DNA of 64,000 bases from Clostridiales bacterium (GCA_015056085.1 SVHA01000007.1:1-64000); one strand, 5' to 3'. Shown: positions 1 through 9,267, counted from the first letter of the stretch. Numbers and translations: made by a program. Notes: generated by a model from the sequence alone, not told the origin.

Positions 1-117
1 TTCGATCCGGCCTTCTTTGCTGCCTTCATCAACAAGATCAATCTCCGTCCCCGCAAATGCCTTGGCTGGAAATCTCCCTTTGAAGTTTTCTTCAACCAAC
101 TGTTGCACTTGACTTGA
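1..117 (+). mobile_element. IS30-family transposase, C-terminal end (cut by window edge)
   Basis: Frame 1 is open from base 1 to a TGA at 115-117 and encodes 38 residues. It contains the stretch NLRPRKCLGWKSPFEVFF and ends in LLHLT, which is the typical C-terminus of IS30-family DDE transposases (RPRK-LG-TP-EVF). Only the tail is in the window, so completeness and activity cannot be judged. The right end of the element must lie between about 105 and 131, because the stop codon of the next gene (minus strand) begins at 134. The insertion therefore sits immediately downstream of that gene's 3' end and does not interrupt it. Confidence 0.85.
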
Positions 118-131
118 CAATTCAAGGTGGA

Positions 132-893
132 TTACAGACCAGAAATGTCTTTCGCTGGTTCTTCCGTCGGCGGACAGAGCGCCAGCGCATCGGAAATCAT
201 CTGCTGGGCGCCCATCCACAGGTAGGTGATTCTCAGGAGTTTTGTGCGCTCGCAGAAACTCATCAGCACCTGCTTGTCATCAGCACCCTGCCAGAGGGTG
301 AATTCGTATGTGTCAAACTTGTAGGTGTAGGTGGCGTCGTCCCCTGTTCCGTGCTTCGTTGTGCTGTAAGGCTCCGTGGCTGTCGTCGTGGATGCAACGC
401 CTTCACCGTAGAGGGAATTCAGGATGCCCTTGAGTTCATCATGGACGTCACGGCAATTCAGGTCGCCCCAGAAAAAGTTCGACTCAAAGGAATAACTGCC
501 CGCATAAAACACCGCCTGCTCGTCATCGGCGGAAATGGCGCCATCCACCACCGGGCGGACAAAACGCCAACTGGGATAAGCCTTGTATCCGGCGACCTCC
601 ATCGTGTCGCCCAGGCTGATCAGGAAAACGTCGCTGTTGCGTTCTTCCTTGACCGGGTTGCCTTCATCGCTGAAAATCTCGGCGGTCAGGCGCTCCAGGG
701 TGCAGATGTCGTGAGATTGCGCCGGATGAATCCCTATCAGGTCGTCATATTCCGGGGTATCCTTGAGGGCAATCTTGACTTCGGCAAGCGTCAGGCCCAG
801 TTGAAGACCGTCAAAGTCGATTTCCGGCAGACCTTCAGCGAAGGCGCAAAGGGGAAGCATCAGGAAAATCAGCAGGGACAGAAATCTTTTCAT
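132..893 (-). CDS. secreted protein of unknown function, family member A
   Basis: 253 residues. An upstream in-frame ATG exists, but the start at 893 is preferred: it is preceded by AAAGGAG at good spacing and opens with a classical signal peptide (MKRFLSLLIFLMLPLCAFA, cleavage before EG). There is no lipobox cysteine, so export as a soluble or wall-associated protein is likely. The mature part begins with a 'GLQLGLTLAEVK' segment that corresponds to the 'GIPWG-S-ED' opening of the two upstream neighbours. It has a 'VAGYKAYPSWRFV' strand matching their 'AGYPVEGIIFNF', a LNSLYGEG motif, and ends with KDISGL. It is the last gene of a three-gene operon, 16 bases after the preceding gene. I do not recognise a characterised family; the function is unknown. 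Confidence 0.75.
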   Translation of the reverse strand: MKRFLSLLIFLMLPLCAFAEGLPEIDFDGLQLGLTLAEVKIALKDTPEYDDLIGIHPAQSHDICTLERLTAEIFSDEGNPVKEERNSDVFLISLGDTMEVAGYKAYPSWRFVRPVVDGAISADDEQAVFYAGSYSFESNFFWGDLNCRDVHDELKGILNSLYGEGVASTTTATEPYSTTKHGTGDDATYTYKFDTYEFTLWQGADDKQVLMSFCERTKLLRITYLWMGAQQMISDALALCPPTEEPAKDISGL

Positions 894-909
894 GGGCCAC
901 TCCTTTCTT

Positions 910-1836
910 TTACTGCGCCATCTTCCGCAGGTCGTTTTCAGACCCCTCACCGGCGCCGGTGGAGTAAATGCTCTGCCATGCTCCAATGATGGCATCCTCG
1001 CTGTGACCATTTTTGATGGCTTTCTGAATCAGGGACATGATTTCCTGCTGTCGGGCGTCGTCGCCGTAGATGGCGTCCTGCAGGAACATTTCATAAGTGG
1101 GATAGAATGTATTTTGAACCATCCAGTCATTAAGGAAGGCGTCGTCTGCCTTGGCCGGGGCGGTCAGGTTGGACACATCCAGCACGGTGGGGGCTTCCGT
1201 CGCTTCAGGCTTGGACTCCAGGTTCTCCGTTGCCTGTTTCAGCAGTTCATAGCCCTTCTTCGTGCCGAAAAGCAGGATATGTTCGCCCATGCCGGAGTCG
1301 TAGTTCTGCATCAGCAGGCAATCCTCTTCCCCGAAATAACGGTAGCAAAAGCTGTTGTATTTCTCCACCTCGCAGCCAGCATACGCCAGTTGGAGTTTTG
1401 CGTGCAAATCAGCAACCATCTGGTCTTTCGGCAGTTCCTTTGTGGGAAGCAGCGTGATCCAGATGGAAATCAGGCGTTCATCGACGCCGTCAGAAGCAAA
1501 GTTGAAAATGATGCCTTCCACGGGATACCCAGCCACGAAGTATTCTTCCGGCATGATGACCCAGCGCTTTTCAGCGTCCGGGGAAATCACCTGAGGGTAG
1601 TTGGCGGCGATTTCCACTTCCTTGTCCTTGAAGAAATAGGTCTCGTAGTCGTATGTCTGCCACTGTGTCAGATCGCTGATAACGCCCAGGTTCATCAGTT
1701 CCTGCGCCGTTTCATCGGGGGTGATTTCCCACGGGATGCCCATCCACTTCATTTCGGGGACTTCCGTTTCGGCAAGGGCGGTCAGGGCGATAAAGGCCAG
1801 CAGCAGGGCAAGGAACAGGGCAAATAACTTCTTCAT
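910..1836 (-). CDS. secreted protein of unknown function, family member B (extended C-terminus)
   Basis: 308 residues with an N-terminal signal peptide (MKKLFALFLALLLAFIALTALA). The start at 1836 follows AGGAAGGAG. The first ~220 residues align by eye with members A and C: MGIPWEITPDET near residue 33, 'AGYPVEGIIFNFASDG' in the middle, 'ISIWITLLP', then LDVSNL, which matches the C-terminal KDISGL and ADVGGL of A and C. After this motif B carries about 80 extra residues rich in charged and aromatic residues, of unknown role. It is the middle gene of the operon, 21 bases after C and 16 before A. No enzyme motif is recognised. A role as an exported sensor, inhibitor or binding module would be guesswork. 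Confidence 0.75.
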   Translation of the reverse strand: MKKLFALFLALLLAFIALTALAETEVPEMKWMGIPWEITPDETAQELMNLGVISDLTQWQTYDYETYFFKDKEVEIAANYPQVISPDAEKRWVIMPEEYFVAGYPVEGIIFNFASDGVDERLISIWITLLPTKELPKDQMVADLHAKLQLAYAGCEVEKYNSFCYRYFGEEDCLLMQNYDSGMGEHILLFGTKKGYELLKQATENLESKPEATEAPTVLDVSNLTAPAKADDAFLNDWMVQNTFYPTYEMFLQDAIYGDDARQQEIMSLIQKAIKNGHSEDAIIGAWQSIYSTGAGEGSENDLRKMAQ

Positions 1837-1857
1837 GGTGATGTTCTCCTTCCTGTG

Positions 1858-2574
1858 TTACAGGCCGCCCACGTCGGCAGGATCGACGGTTTTATTCTCA
1901 ACAGTAAAGTGCCCGTAGGCTTCATCCAGCCAGTCAAATGCCAGCGTTGTGCCGTACATGAAATCAAACGCGACATCACCGAGATTGTACATATACACAG
2001 CGGAATTGTCTTCGCACCTTCGGGTATATGTCAGCTCAGATCTCAGTTTATTTTTTACCTCCCTGGTCAATCTTCCGGGACCGTACACGCTGTCCAGTTT
2101 CTGTGCCAGGTCGAGAGTCATGTCAGGAAGGTTATCACTGGGCAAGGTTATCACCAGAACGCTGAGGAGCTTTGTATTCCTGCCGTCAAAGGCGAAATAA
2201 AAATACAGGCTGTTCACTTTATATCCGCCCATGGTGAAGGTGGGCAGAACATCGTAAGGCCCGATGTAACAATACTTCATCGCCTGGGGAGCGAAGTTGT
2301 TTTGGAAAAAGTCGCTTTCTCCCTGATGAACCTGATGCATCTCGCCTGATTCATTCAGCACATAAAAGTACACGTCTTCTTCAAAGAGAAGTGCTGAACT
2401 GCTATCGGCAATCACCCCGGCGGAAACAAGCCCGGCGACGGTGTCTTCAAAGCTGCTGCCCCAGGGTATGCCCTGGAAGGTGATAACTTGCGCCTCGGTG
2501 GGGGCATCATCCGCAAAGGCAAGCAGGGGGAAGGCCACCAGCATCGTCAACAGCAGGGCGAGGAGTTTCTTCAC
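1858..2574 (-). CDS. secreted protein of unknown function, family member C
   Basis: 238 residues if translated from the GTG at 2574. An ATG three codons upstream (2583) directly abuts the AAAGG ribosome site, whereas the GTG lies about 8 bases from it and gives VKKLLALLLTMLVAF, matching the MKKLFALFLALLLAF start of the neighbour. The signal peptide ends near LAFA/DD. The mature protein has FQGIPWGSSFEDTVAGL, MGGYKVNSLYFYFAFDG, LVITLPSDNLPDMT, LDSVYGPGR and a terminal ADVGGL. It is the first gene of the operon and lies just below a strong promoter at 2616-2644. It is clearly related to B and more distantly to A. Function unknown. Confidence 0.75.
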   Translation of the reverse strand: MKKLLALLLTMLVAFPLLAFADDAPTEAQVITFQGIPWGSSFEDTVAGLVSAGVIADSSSALLFEEDVYFYVLNESGEMHQVHQGESDFFQNNFAPQAMKYCYIGPYDVLPTFTMGGYKVNSLYFYFAFDGRNTKLLSVLVITLPSDNLPDMTLDLAQKLDSVYGPGRLTREVKNKLRSELTYTRRCEDNSAVYMYNLGDVAFDFMYGTTLAFDWLDEAYGHFTVENKTVDPADVGGL

Positions 2575-2615
2575 CGGGATCATCCTTTCGAAATATGGGA
2601 TTTTCTGGTGATTTC

Positions 2616-2644
2616 ATTGTAGCAGTTCCATGGGGGAATGTCAA
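2616..2644 (-). promoter_or_regulatory. sigma-A promoter of the secreted-protein operon
   Basis: On the minus strand TTGACA (2644-2639), a 17-base spacer and TACAAT (2621-2616). It lies about 40 bases above the GTG of the first secreted-protein gene and is the only good promoter for the three-gene operon. It is close to the divergent promoter at 2678-2706. Confidence 0.75.
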
Positions 2645-2677
2645 TCATCCTGGCCCATCAGCGAAGACAAAAAGGGC

Positions 2678-2706
2678 TTTCCATCGGGCGGAGGATGTGG
2701 TATAAT
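2678..2706 (+). promoter_or_regulatory. sigma-A promoter of the zinc-ribbon protein gene
   Basis: A perfect TATAAT at 2701-2706 preceded, at 17 bases, by a weak TTTCCA -35 box. The ATG at 2737 follows with GAAAGGAG in between. Confidence 0.6.
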
Positions 2707-2736
2707 CGGGGCAGATGGTACGAAAGGAGCAAGGTG

Positions 2737-3444
2737 ATGAAGCGTATTTTCCTGCTGATGATGGTGCTGTGCCTGACGCCCTTTGCTGCCCTGGCGCAGC
2801 AGGGCGATTTGCCGGATATCGGCGCCTTTTCCAACGGATATCTGGTGATGGACGACAGCAAGAGCGAGTCCCTTGATTATGCCGAAAAGCGGCTGTATCG
2901 GGGCTCGGATGAAGCCGTGCTGGCAGTGGCCCAGGAGTATATCGCCCTGATGACGGAATCCTACGGGCTGGAGGAAATCTGCCATTTCAGCCATGTGGAC
3001 AGCATCGGCCTTGTGCGGACCTACTACGCCTTTGCCTACACGGAAAGCGAACCTGCCATGGGCGGCATCAACAGCTGGTCTGAGACAGGCGGCTGGCGCA
3101 TCAACGGGTATCAGGTGCGCATTGAGTACAGCCAGGCGAATGACGGTGGGGATGAGTATCTGGTGATTTACTTCCGGCCGGAATTCAACTATACAGACAC
3201 CGGCGACCGCCTTGCGGCTGACCTCACGCCTGTCGTGATCGAAGTGCCCGCCGATGGCGAAATCTGCCCCTATTGCGGCGGCGACGGCAAGTGCGACGAA
3301 TGCGGCGGCGACCAGTGGATGCTCTCCTGGAAATGGGTGTATGTGGATGGCGTACCCGAAAGCCAGCAGGTGCGGGAGATGTGCAACGGCGCCTACTGCA
3401 CCGGCGGCGCCTGCTCCATCTGCGGCGGCACCGGCGTGCGGTGA
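2737..3444 (+). CDS. secreted protein with C-terminal CxxC zinc-ribbon-like repeats
   Basis: 235 residues. The start at 2737 has AAAGGAG upstream and gives a signal peptide MKRIFLLMMVLCLTPFAALA/QQ. The central 150 residues show no motif I recognise. The last ~60 residues carry CPYCGGDGKCDECGGD and, after a linker, CNGAYCTGGACSICGGTG. These are CxxCxGxG-type pairs like the zinc-binding modules of DnaJ, here on an exported protein. It is divergent from the operon of secreted proteins and followed by a terminator. Function unknown; zinc or redox binding by the cysteine cluster is inference from the spacing. Confidence 0.75.
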   Translation: MKRIFLLMMVLCLTPFAALAQQGDLPDIGAFSNGYLVMDDSKSESLDYAEKRLYRGSDEAVLAVAQEYIALMTESYGLEEICHFSHVDSIGLVRTYYAFAYTESEPAMGGINSWSETGGWRINGYQVRIEYSQANDGGDEYLVIYFRPEFNYTDTGDRLAADLTPVVIEVPADGEICPYCGGDGKCDECGGDQWMLSWKWVYVDGVPESQQVREMCNGAYCTGGACSICGGTGVR

Positions 3445-3473
3445 TCTCCCTGCCCTGATATGAAGAAAATATG

Positions 3474-3504
3474 ATACCGCCCTGTGTGGGGCGGTATTAT
3501 TTTG
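3474..3504 (+). terminator. intrinsic terminator after the zinc-ribbon protein gene
   Basis: ATACCGCCC / GGGGCGGTAT hairpin followed by TATTTTG, 30 bases after the stop codon. Confidence 0.65.
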
Positions 3505-3511
3505 ATGCAAC

Positions 3512-3537
3512 AAAAAACACTGGAAGTTGCCTTCCAG
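3512..3537 (-). terminator. intrinsic terminator of tRNA-Pro
   Basis: On the minus strand CTGGAAG-GCAA-CTTCCAG followed by TGTTTTTT, starting about 10 bases after the tRNA 3' end. Confidence 0.75.
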
Positions 3538-3547
3538 CGTTTCCGCG

Positions 3548-3621
3548 TCTGGGTGAGAGGATTCGAACCTCCGGCCTCTTGAACCCCATTCAAGCACGCT
3601 ACCAAACTGCGCCACACCCAG
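3548..3621 (-). tRNA. tRNA-Pro (anticodon GGG)
   Basis: On the minus strand a full cloverleaf folds: acceptor CTGGGTG/CACCCAG, D stem GCGC/GCGT, anticodon stem CTTGA/TCAAG with loop ATGGGGT (anticodon GGG), T arm GGAGG-TTCGAAT-CCTCT and discriminator A. No CCA is encoded. It has its own promoter and terminator and is a single-gene unit. Confidence 0.93.
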
Positions 3622-3667
3622 ATATTCGGTTAGTTCATCAGGACAGAGCGTCCAGCGAACAGTAGAT

Positions 3668-3696
3668 ATATTACCATGTCCGGCGGGATTTGTCAA
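3668..3696 (-). promoter_or_regulatory. promoter of tRNA-Pro
   Basis: Minus-strand TTGACA (3696-3691), 17 bases, TAATAT (3673-3668), about 45 bases above the mature tRNA 5' end. Confidence 0.65.
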
Positions 3697-3834
3697 GGGG
3701 ATTTTCCGCTTTTTTTGAACTTTTTTGCCATTCTTCAAGGAGGGGGGCATATCCAAGAAAATTCGCCATTCTGCGGCGGATTTCTTCCCTTTTGAGGGGA
3801 AATATGGTATACTGGCACAAAAGGAGTGATGGGC

Positions 3835-4635
3835 ATGACCCCTGAAATGATCAAGGAACGTCTGGCGGGCATCAAGTGCTTCCTGCTGGACATGGACGGT
3901 ACCTTTTATCTGGGCGACAACCTCATCGACGGCTCGCTGGACTTTCTGGCTGCGCTGGAGCGCACCGGCAGGACTGCCCGCTTCCTGACCAACAATTCCA
4001 GCAAATCCGCTGAAGTCTATGCGCGGAAGCTGGAAAAGATGGGTGTGAAGGAATGCTATCGGGATGTGATTTCCTCCGGCCACGCTGCGGCCCATTATTG
4101 CCTGGACAAATTCCCCGGCGGCAAGTGCTATCTGCTGGGCAACGAGGCACTGGCTGCTGAACTGACCGCCATGGGCCTTGAACTGACACAGGAAGACCCG
4201 GACTATGTGCTGGTGGCCTTTGATACCACGCTGGATTATCAGAAAATGTGCGTGGTGTGCGATTTCATCCGCGAAGGCAAGCCCTACATTGCCACCCACC
4301 CCGACTTCAACTGCCCCACGGAAACGGGATTCATCCCGGACATGGGCGCCATCATGGCGTTCATCCACGCCAGCACGGGCCGCTGGGCGGACATCATTCT
4401 GGGCAAGCCGAACAGGGGCATTGTGGATGAAGCCCTGCGCCGCACCGGCTTTGAACTGCACGAAATGGCTATGGTGGGCGATCGCCTGTACACCGACGTG
4501 GCCACCGGCGTCAACCACGGCATGACGGGCATTCTGGTGCTCTCCGGCGAGGCGACCATGGACGATGTGGCCACTTCCGACGTCAAGCCCGACCTGATCT
4601 TCGGCAAACTGGCCGATATGATCCCCTATCTGTAA
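3835..4635 (+). CDS. HAD-superfamily sugar/nucleotide phosphatase, NagD-like (subclass IIA)
   Basis: 266 residues. In-frame GTG and ATG codons exist at 3826 and 3829, but AAAAGGAG at 3819-3826 fits the ATG at 3835 best. HAD motif I is FLLDMDGTFYLGD (near residue 17), motif II TNNSSKS (near 55), the motif III lysine is in LGKPNRGI and motif IV is MVGDRLYTDVATG. The long C2-type cap insert and the 'DGTFYLG' form are typical of the NagD/PNPase/AraL group, which dephosphorylates small sugar or nucleotide phosphates in the cytoplasm; the substrate cannot be read from sequence. A TATACT -10 lies at 3808-3813. The next gene starts 20 bases downstream and is probably co-transcribed. Confidence 0.9.
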   Translation: MTPEMIKERLAGIKCFLLDMDGTFYLGDNLIDGSLDFLAALERTGRTARFLTNNSSKSAEVYARKLEKMGVKECYRDVISSGHAAAHYCLDKFPGGKCYLLGNEALAAELTAMGLELTQEDPDYVLVAFDTTLDYQKMCVVCDFIREGKPYIATHPDFNCPTETGFIPDMGAIMAFIHASTGRWADIILGKPNRGIVDEALRRTGFELHEMAMVGDRLYTDVATGVNHGMTGILVLSGEATMDDVATSDVKPDLIFGKLADMIPYL

Positions 4636-4655
4636 GCGAAAGCGAGGACGACTCC

Positions 4656-5777
4656 ATGCTGAACACCACTTTCCCCGGAATTGACGCCCCTTCCTCCATG
4701 CTGGGCTTTGGCTGTATGCGCTTCCCGCTGCTGGAAGACGGCTCTGTGGACGAGAAAGAAGCCATCGCCATGATCCGCCGGGCCATTGACGGTGGCGTGA
4801 AGTACATGGACACGGCGTATGTGTATCACAATCAGCAAAGCGAAGTGATTCTGGGCAAGGCGCTGCAGGGTGGCTATCGTGAAAAGGTGCTGATCGCCAC
4901 CAAGCTGCCCGTATGGATGGTGGAAACCCACGAGGATATGATGCGCCTGCTGGACGAGGAACTGGAGCGCCTTCAGACGGATCATGTGGACTTCTACCTG
5001 ATGCACGCCCTGAGCCGGGAGCGGTTTGAGAAGATTCAGAAACTGGACTACAAGCGGTTCTATCAGGAGGCCATGGCCCAGGGCAAGGTGCGCTTCCCGG
5101 CGTTCTCCTTCCATGATGACAAGCAGTGCTTCCTGGACATTCTCCACGACTTTGACTGGAAGATGTGCCAGGTGCAGATGAACATTCTGGACGACGAAAA
5201 CCAGGCCACGCTGGAGGGCATCCGGGAGGCCGGACGCCTGGGCGTCGGCGTGGTGGTGATGGAGCCTCTGCGGGGCGGCATGCTGGGCAATCCGCCGGAA
5301 AAGGTCAAGGCGTATTATGCCGAAAAAGCCAGCGGCCGCAGCCCGGTGGAATGGGCCTTCCGCTATCTCTACGCCATGCCGGAAGTCATCACCATCCTCA
5401 GCGGCATGAGCACCATGGAGCAACTCAACGATAACCTGCGGATTTTTGACCTGACGGAGCGCCCTGTGCTGACGGAGGAAGAAAACGACCTCTTCCGCCA
5501 GGTGAAGGCCACCTACCTCGCCTGCACCAAGACCCGCTGCACCGCCTGCAAGTATTGCCAGCCCTGCCCCATGGGCGTGACCATTCCCCGCATTTTCACC
5601 GGGTACGACACCTCGCTGATGCGCTTTGGCGGCGATTTCAAGAAGGGCTATGCCCGCATCGTGGCGGATGGCGGCGACGCCTCCAAGTGCATCCAGTGCG
5701 GCCAGTGCGAATCCGCCTGCCCCCAGCACCTGCCGATCATCCAGTATCTGCAGGAAATCCACGAGGAGTGCTGCTGA
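4656..5777 (+). CDS. aldo/keto reductase with C-terminal 4Fe-4S ferredoxin-type motif
   Basis: 373 residues, typical of the COG1453-type predicted oxidoreductases of anaerobes. The N-terminal TIM barrel has GFGCMRFPL, the catalytic tyrosine in MDTAYVYHNQ (near residue 50), the lysine in IATKLPVW (near 75) and the histidine in YLMHAL. The C-terminal ~80 residues carry two cysteine clusters, CTACKYCQPCP (near 292) and CIQCGQCESACPQ (near 348), expected to hold iron-sulfur clusters and allow ferredoxin-linked electron transfer. The physiological substrate is unknown. It lies 20 bases after the HAD gene with a weak GAGG site and is followed by a strong terminator. Confidence 0.92.
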   Translation: MLNTTFPGIDAPSSMLGFGCMRFPLLEDGSVDEKEAIAMIRRAIDGGVKYMDTAYVYHNQQSEVILGKALQGGYREKVLIATKLPVWMVETHEDMMRLLDEELERLQTDHVDFYLMHALSRERFEKIQKLDYKRFYQEAMAQGKVRFPAFSFHDDKQCFLDILHDFDWKMCQVQMNILDDENQATLEGIREAGRLGVGVVVMEPLRGGMLGNPPEKVKAYYAEKASGRSPVEWAFRYLYAMPEVITILSGMSTMEQLNDNLRIFDLTERPVLTEEENDLFRQVKATYLACTKTRCTACKYCQPCPMGVTIPRIFTGYDTSLMRFGGDFKKGYARIVADGGDASKCIQCGQCESACPQHLPIIQYLQEIHEECC

Positions 5778-5797
5778 TTCCCCCTTGTAAACGCAAT

Positions 5798-5837
5798 AGC
5801 CCCTTTCTGCAAATCGCAGAAGGGGGCTGCTTTTTTA
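5798..5837 (+). terminator. intrinsic terminator of the HAD-aldo/keto reductase operon
   Basis: AGCCCCTTTCTGC / GCAGAAGGGGGCT stem with a four-base loop, then GCTTTTTT. Confidence 0.85.
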
Positions 5838-5907
5838 TCCGTAAAGGCTTTCCTGCAATCTTGGATGATGCTTCTACTTCCCTTGATTACAGGAGATATG
5901 CAACCTG

Positions 5908-6570
5908 TTAATCCGCTGAATGTTCATCCACGGCGGAGACCATCGTCCAACCCCGGCTCCAGCGGGTGAGCGGGGCGGGCAGGCCCACCATCAGCCGCCC
6001 GAAGCGCTTTTCGCCGATGGCATCCGCCGGATTCTTAGTGGTCATAAGGACTGCATTTTCAGGGGAAATATGACAGCGGTGAATCAGATGATTGAGTGCG
6101 TCATGCATCTGAAGCACGCCATCCGCTGAACCTTCGTCCATACCGATCGGCGGACATTCATCGCCCAGATTGTTCAGTCTCAGCGAAACGTCCTTTCCGA
6201 CATCTGCAGCATGATTCACGCTGAGCAACCGGGCTGCTCTGACCGGAGGATGGGCGCAGAAGCGGCGAAGCAACTCAGCGGGAACATCCGCACTTGTCGC
6301 CACAAATGCCGCCACGCCCTGCCGGTAAAGTGACCTTGCCAGCGTCTGCAGGGATCGGATTCCATCGGCGTCATTGTTGATCTGAGGAACAATAACATTC
6401 ACATCCACAAACCCGGGCAGTAGGTAATCGCCTTGCAGGTCCAGTTCGGATTCATACAGCCCTTTGCACAGGCCGGAGCCGATTTCCTGCACCTTGCCGT
6501 GCATGATGCGCAGGTCTGTGCCTTTTTCAAACCGGCAACCGATAAACGCAGTTGCGTTGCGGATGAGCAT
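5908..6570 (-). pseudogene. decayed N-acetylglucosamine-6-phosphate deacetylase (nagA remnant)
   Basis: An uninterrupted frame of 220 codons from ATG 6570 (AAGGAGG upstream), against about 380 residues for NagA. The N-terminus is NagA-like (MLIRNATAF, LQGDYLLPGFVDV), as is the C-terminus (ISPENAVLMTTKNPADAIGE, GRLMVGLPAPLTRW). The metal-binding HxH that should follow GFVDV is replaced by NVIV, and the central ~150 residues with the remaining metal and substrate histidines are missing. It therefore looks like an internally deleted, catalytically dead gene still kept in frame. A new non-enzymatic role cannot be excluded. No nagB lies nearby. A TATAAT is visible just upstream on the minus strand. 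Confidence 0.65.
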
Positions 6571-6662
6571 GGCGCTACGTCCCTCCTTCCGGGAAATCTT
6601 TTCATCATTATAGCACACAATCCTGAAGGGGAAAAGCGCCCTGCAGCATTGTCAGTAAAGCA

Positions 6663-6693
6663 GAAAACGGAGCGCATCAGCATGATACGCCCC
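6663..6693 (-). terminator. probable terminator of the DUF4177-like gene
   Basis: Minus strand GGGGCGTATCA-TGC-TGATGCGCTCC, an 11-bp stem using two G-U pairs, then GTTTTC. The G-U pairs form only in the minus-strand transcript, which supports that orientation. Confidence 0.5.
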
Positions 6694-6758
6694 GCTTTAT
6701 TTTTCAGCATGGGGTGTCTGGCGTTGTTGCACCAAAACTGTGCCCACACACCCGGCCA

Positions 6759-6944
6759 TCAGCAATCCTTTTCAAAAACCAGGTCGATGCTGTCGATTCT
6801 TCCGTTGCCGTTAATCACCACGGGAATGAAGCCGACATAGCGGTAGCCTTTGGCTGCATATTCATTAATCACCGTGCGGTGCTCCGCTGATTCGGAAATC
6901 ATCATGCCCCAAATTTGCAGGCGCACATATTCATATACCTTCAT
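6759..6944 (-). CDS. small DUF4177-like protein
   Basis: 61 residues from ATG 6944, which follows AGGAGG at 7-8 bases. A longer in-frame ATG at 7010 would read through the tpiA terminator and is rejected. The sequence MKVYEYVRLQI...NEYAAKGYRYVGFIPV followed by DLVFEKD matches the small DUF4177-type proteins of Firmicutes: a 'YEY' strand, a central 'LN-YA--GW--V' helix and a closing 'FEK' strand. These proteins have no assigned function. It lies between tpiA and the nagA remnant and is probably monocistronic. Confidence 0.7.
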   Translation of the reverse strand: MKVYEYVRLQIWGMMISESAEHRTVINEYAAKGYRYVGFIPVVINGNGRIDSIDLVFEKDC

Positions 6945-6978
6945 ATTTGGGCCTCCTGTCTCAATTGAAGTGCTGAAA

Positions 6979-7013
6979 GAAAAACAGGTGCAGCAAAACA
7001 AATGCTGCACCTG
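6979..7013 (-). terminator. intrinsic terminator of tpiA
   Basis: Minus strand CAGGTGCAGCA / TGCTGCACCTG, a perfect 11-bp stem with a 7-base loop, then TTTTTC. Confidence 0.9.
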
Positions 7014-7062
7014 ATCGCCATTTCATCAACACTGCCCATCAGGTGCAGGTGAATTTGGCAGA

Positions 7063-7815
7063 TTACTTGTCGTAGTTGACGACGAGGGAGAAATCAGCCG
7101 CCTTCAGGGAGGCGCCGCCGATCAGGCCACCGTCGATTTCGGGCTGAGCCATCAGGCCCTTGACGTTCTTGGGATTCATGGAGCCGCCGTACTGGATGCG
7201 GACCTTGTCAGCCAGTTCCTGGCCATACTTGCGGGCCAGAGCCTTGCGGATGACGCCGATGGTCTCGTTGGCCTGCTCATCGGTGGCGGTCAGGCCGGTG
7301 CCGATGGCCCACACGGGCTCGTAGGCGATAACGACTTCTTCCACCTGCTCGTTGGTCAGGCCGGTGAGGGCGATCAGGGTCTGGTATTCCACCAGAGCAT
7401 CGGTGTAGCCGGCTTCACGCTCTTCCTTGAGTTCGCCCACGCACAGGATGACCTTCAGACCAGCGTTGACAGCAGCCTGAACGCGCTTGTTGACGGTGGC
7501 GTCGGTCTCGCCGAAATACTGACGGCGCTCGCTGTGGCCGATGACCACGTATTCCACGCCGCAGGCCTTGAGCATATCAGCAGACAACTCGCCGGTGAAA
7601 GCGCCGGAAGCAGCCCAGTGCACATTTTCAGCGCCCAGCTTGATGTTGGAGCCTTCAGCGGCTTCCTTCACAGCCTGGAAGTTGGTGGCGGGCACGCACA
7701 CGACCACGTCGCAGATGGCGTCCTTCACCAGGGGCTTGAGTTCGTTGACCAGCGCCGCAGCTTCAGCGGGGGTCTTGTTCATTTTCCAGTTGCCGGCAAT
7801 AATCGCCTTACGCAT
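7063..7815 (-). CDS. tpiA: triose-phosphate isomerase
   Basis: 250 residues, the usual length. It interconverts dihydroxyacetone phosphate and glyceraldehyde 3-phosphate in glycolysis. Signature segments are AGNWKMNK (residues 7-14, catalytic Lys), IGHSERR (catalytic His near 94), [11 protein letters not shown] (catalytic Glu near 165) and the GGSM / GGLIGGASL phosphate-binding loops. Two ATGs are possible; the second (7815) is 7 bases from AGGTG and gives the normal N-terminus, while the first (7821) is only 2 bases away. It lies downstream of pgk, from which it is separated by a hairpin terminator, so it may be partly transcribed from the pgk promoter. Confidence 0.97.
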   Translation of the reverse strand: MRKAIIAGNWKMNKTPAEAAALVNELKPLVKDAICDVVVCVPATNFQAVKEAAEGSNIKLGAENVHWAASGAFTGELSADMLKACGVEYVVIGHSERRQYFGETDATVNKRVQAAVNAGLKVILCVGELKEEREAGYTDALVEYQTLIALTGLTNEQVEEVVIAYEPVWAIGTGLTATDEQANETIGVIRKALARKYGQELADKVRIQYGGSMNPKNVKGLMAQPEIDGGLIGGASLKAADFSLVVNYDK

Positions 7816-7853
7816 CTTCATTCACCTCATATTGTTTTTGGGGAAAATTCATC

Positions 7854-7896
7854 AAAAGCGCCCCTGCCCAGCGGCAAGCCACCAGTGACAGGGGCA
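7854..7896 (-). terminator. terminator or attenuating hairpin between pgk and tpiA
   Basis: Minus strand GCCCCTG ... CAGGGGCG followed by CTTTTG, with a large loop that can itself fold. It probably sets lower tpiA read-through from pgk. Confidence 0.55.
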
Positions 7897-7906
7897 CAGG
7901 GTATGC

Positions 7907-9103
<1,197 letters not shown>

Positions 9104-9267
9104 GATCCTACACTCCTTATTGGTGTTGATTTGACATTGGGAATCAGTGATACCGGAATCCCTCCCTGCCCCGGCCGATGGGTGTCATCATCGCCTGAAA
9201 AGAGCATAGAATAGGATTGCCCGGGATGGGGCACAGCCCGCACAGGCGGACATACCACATCCCCATT

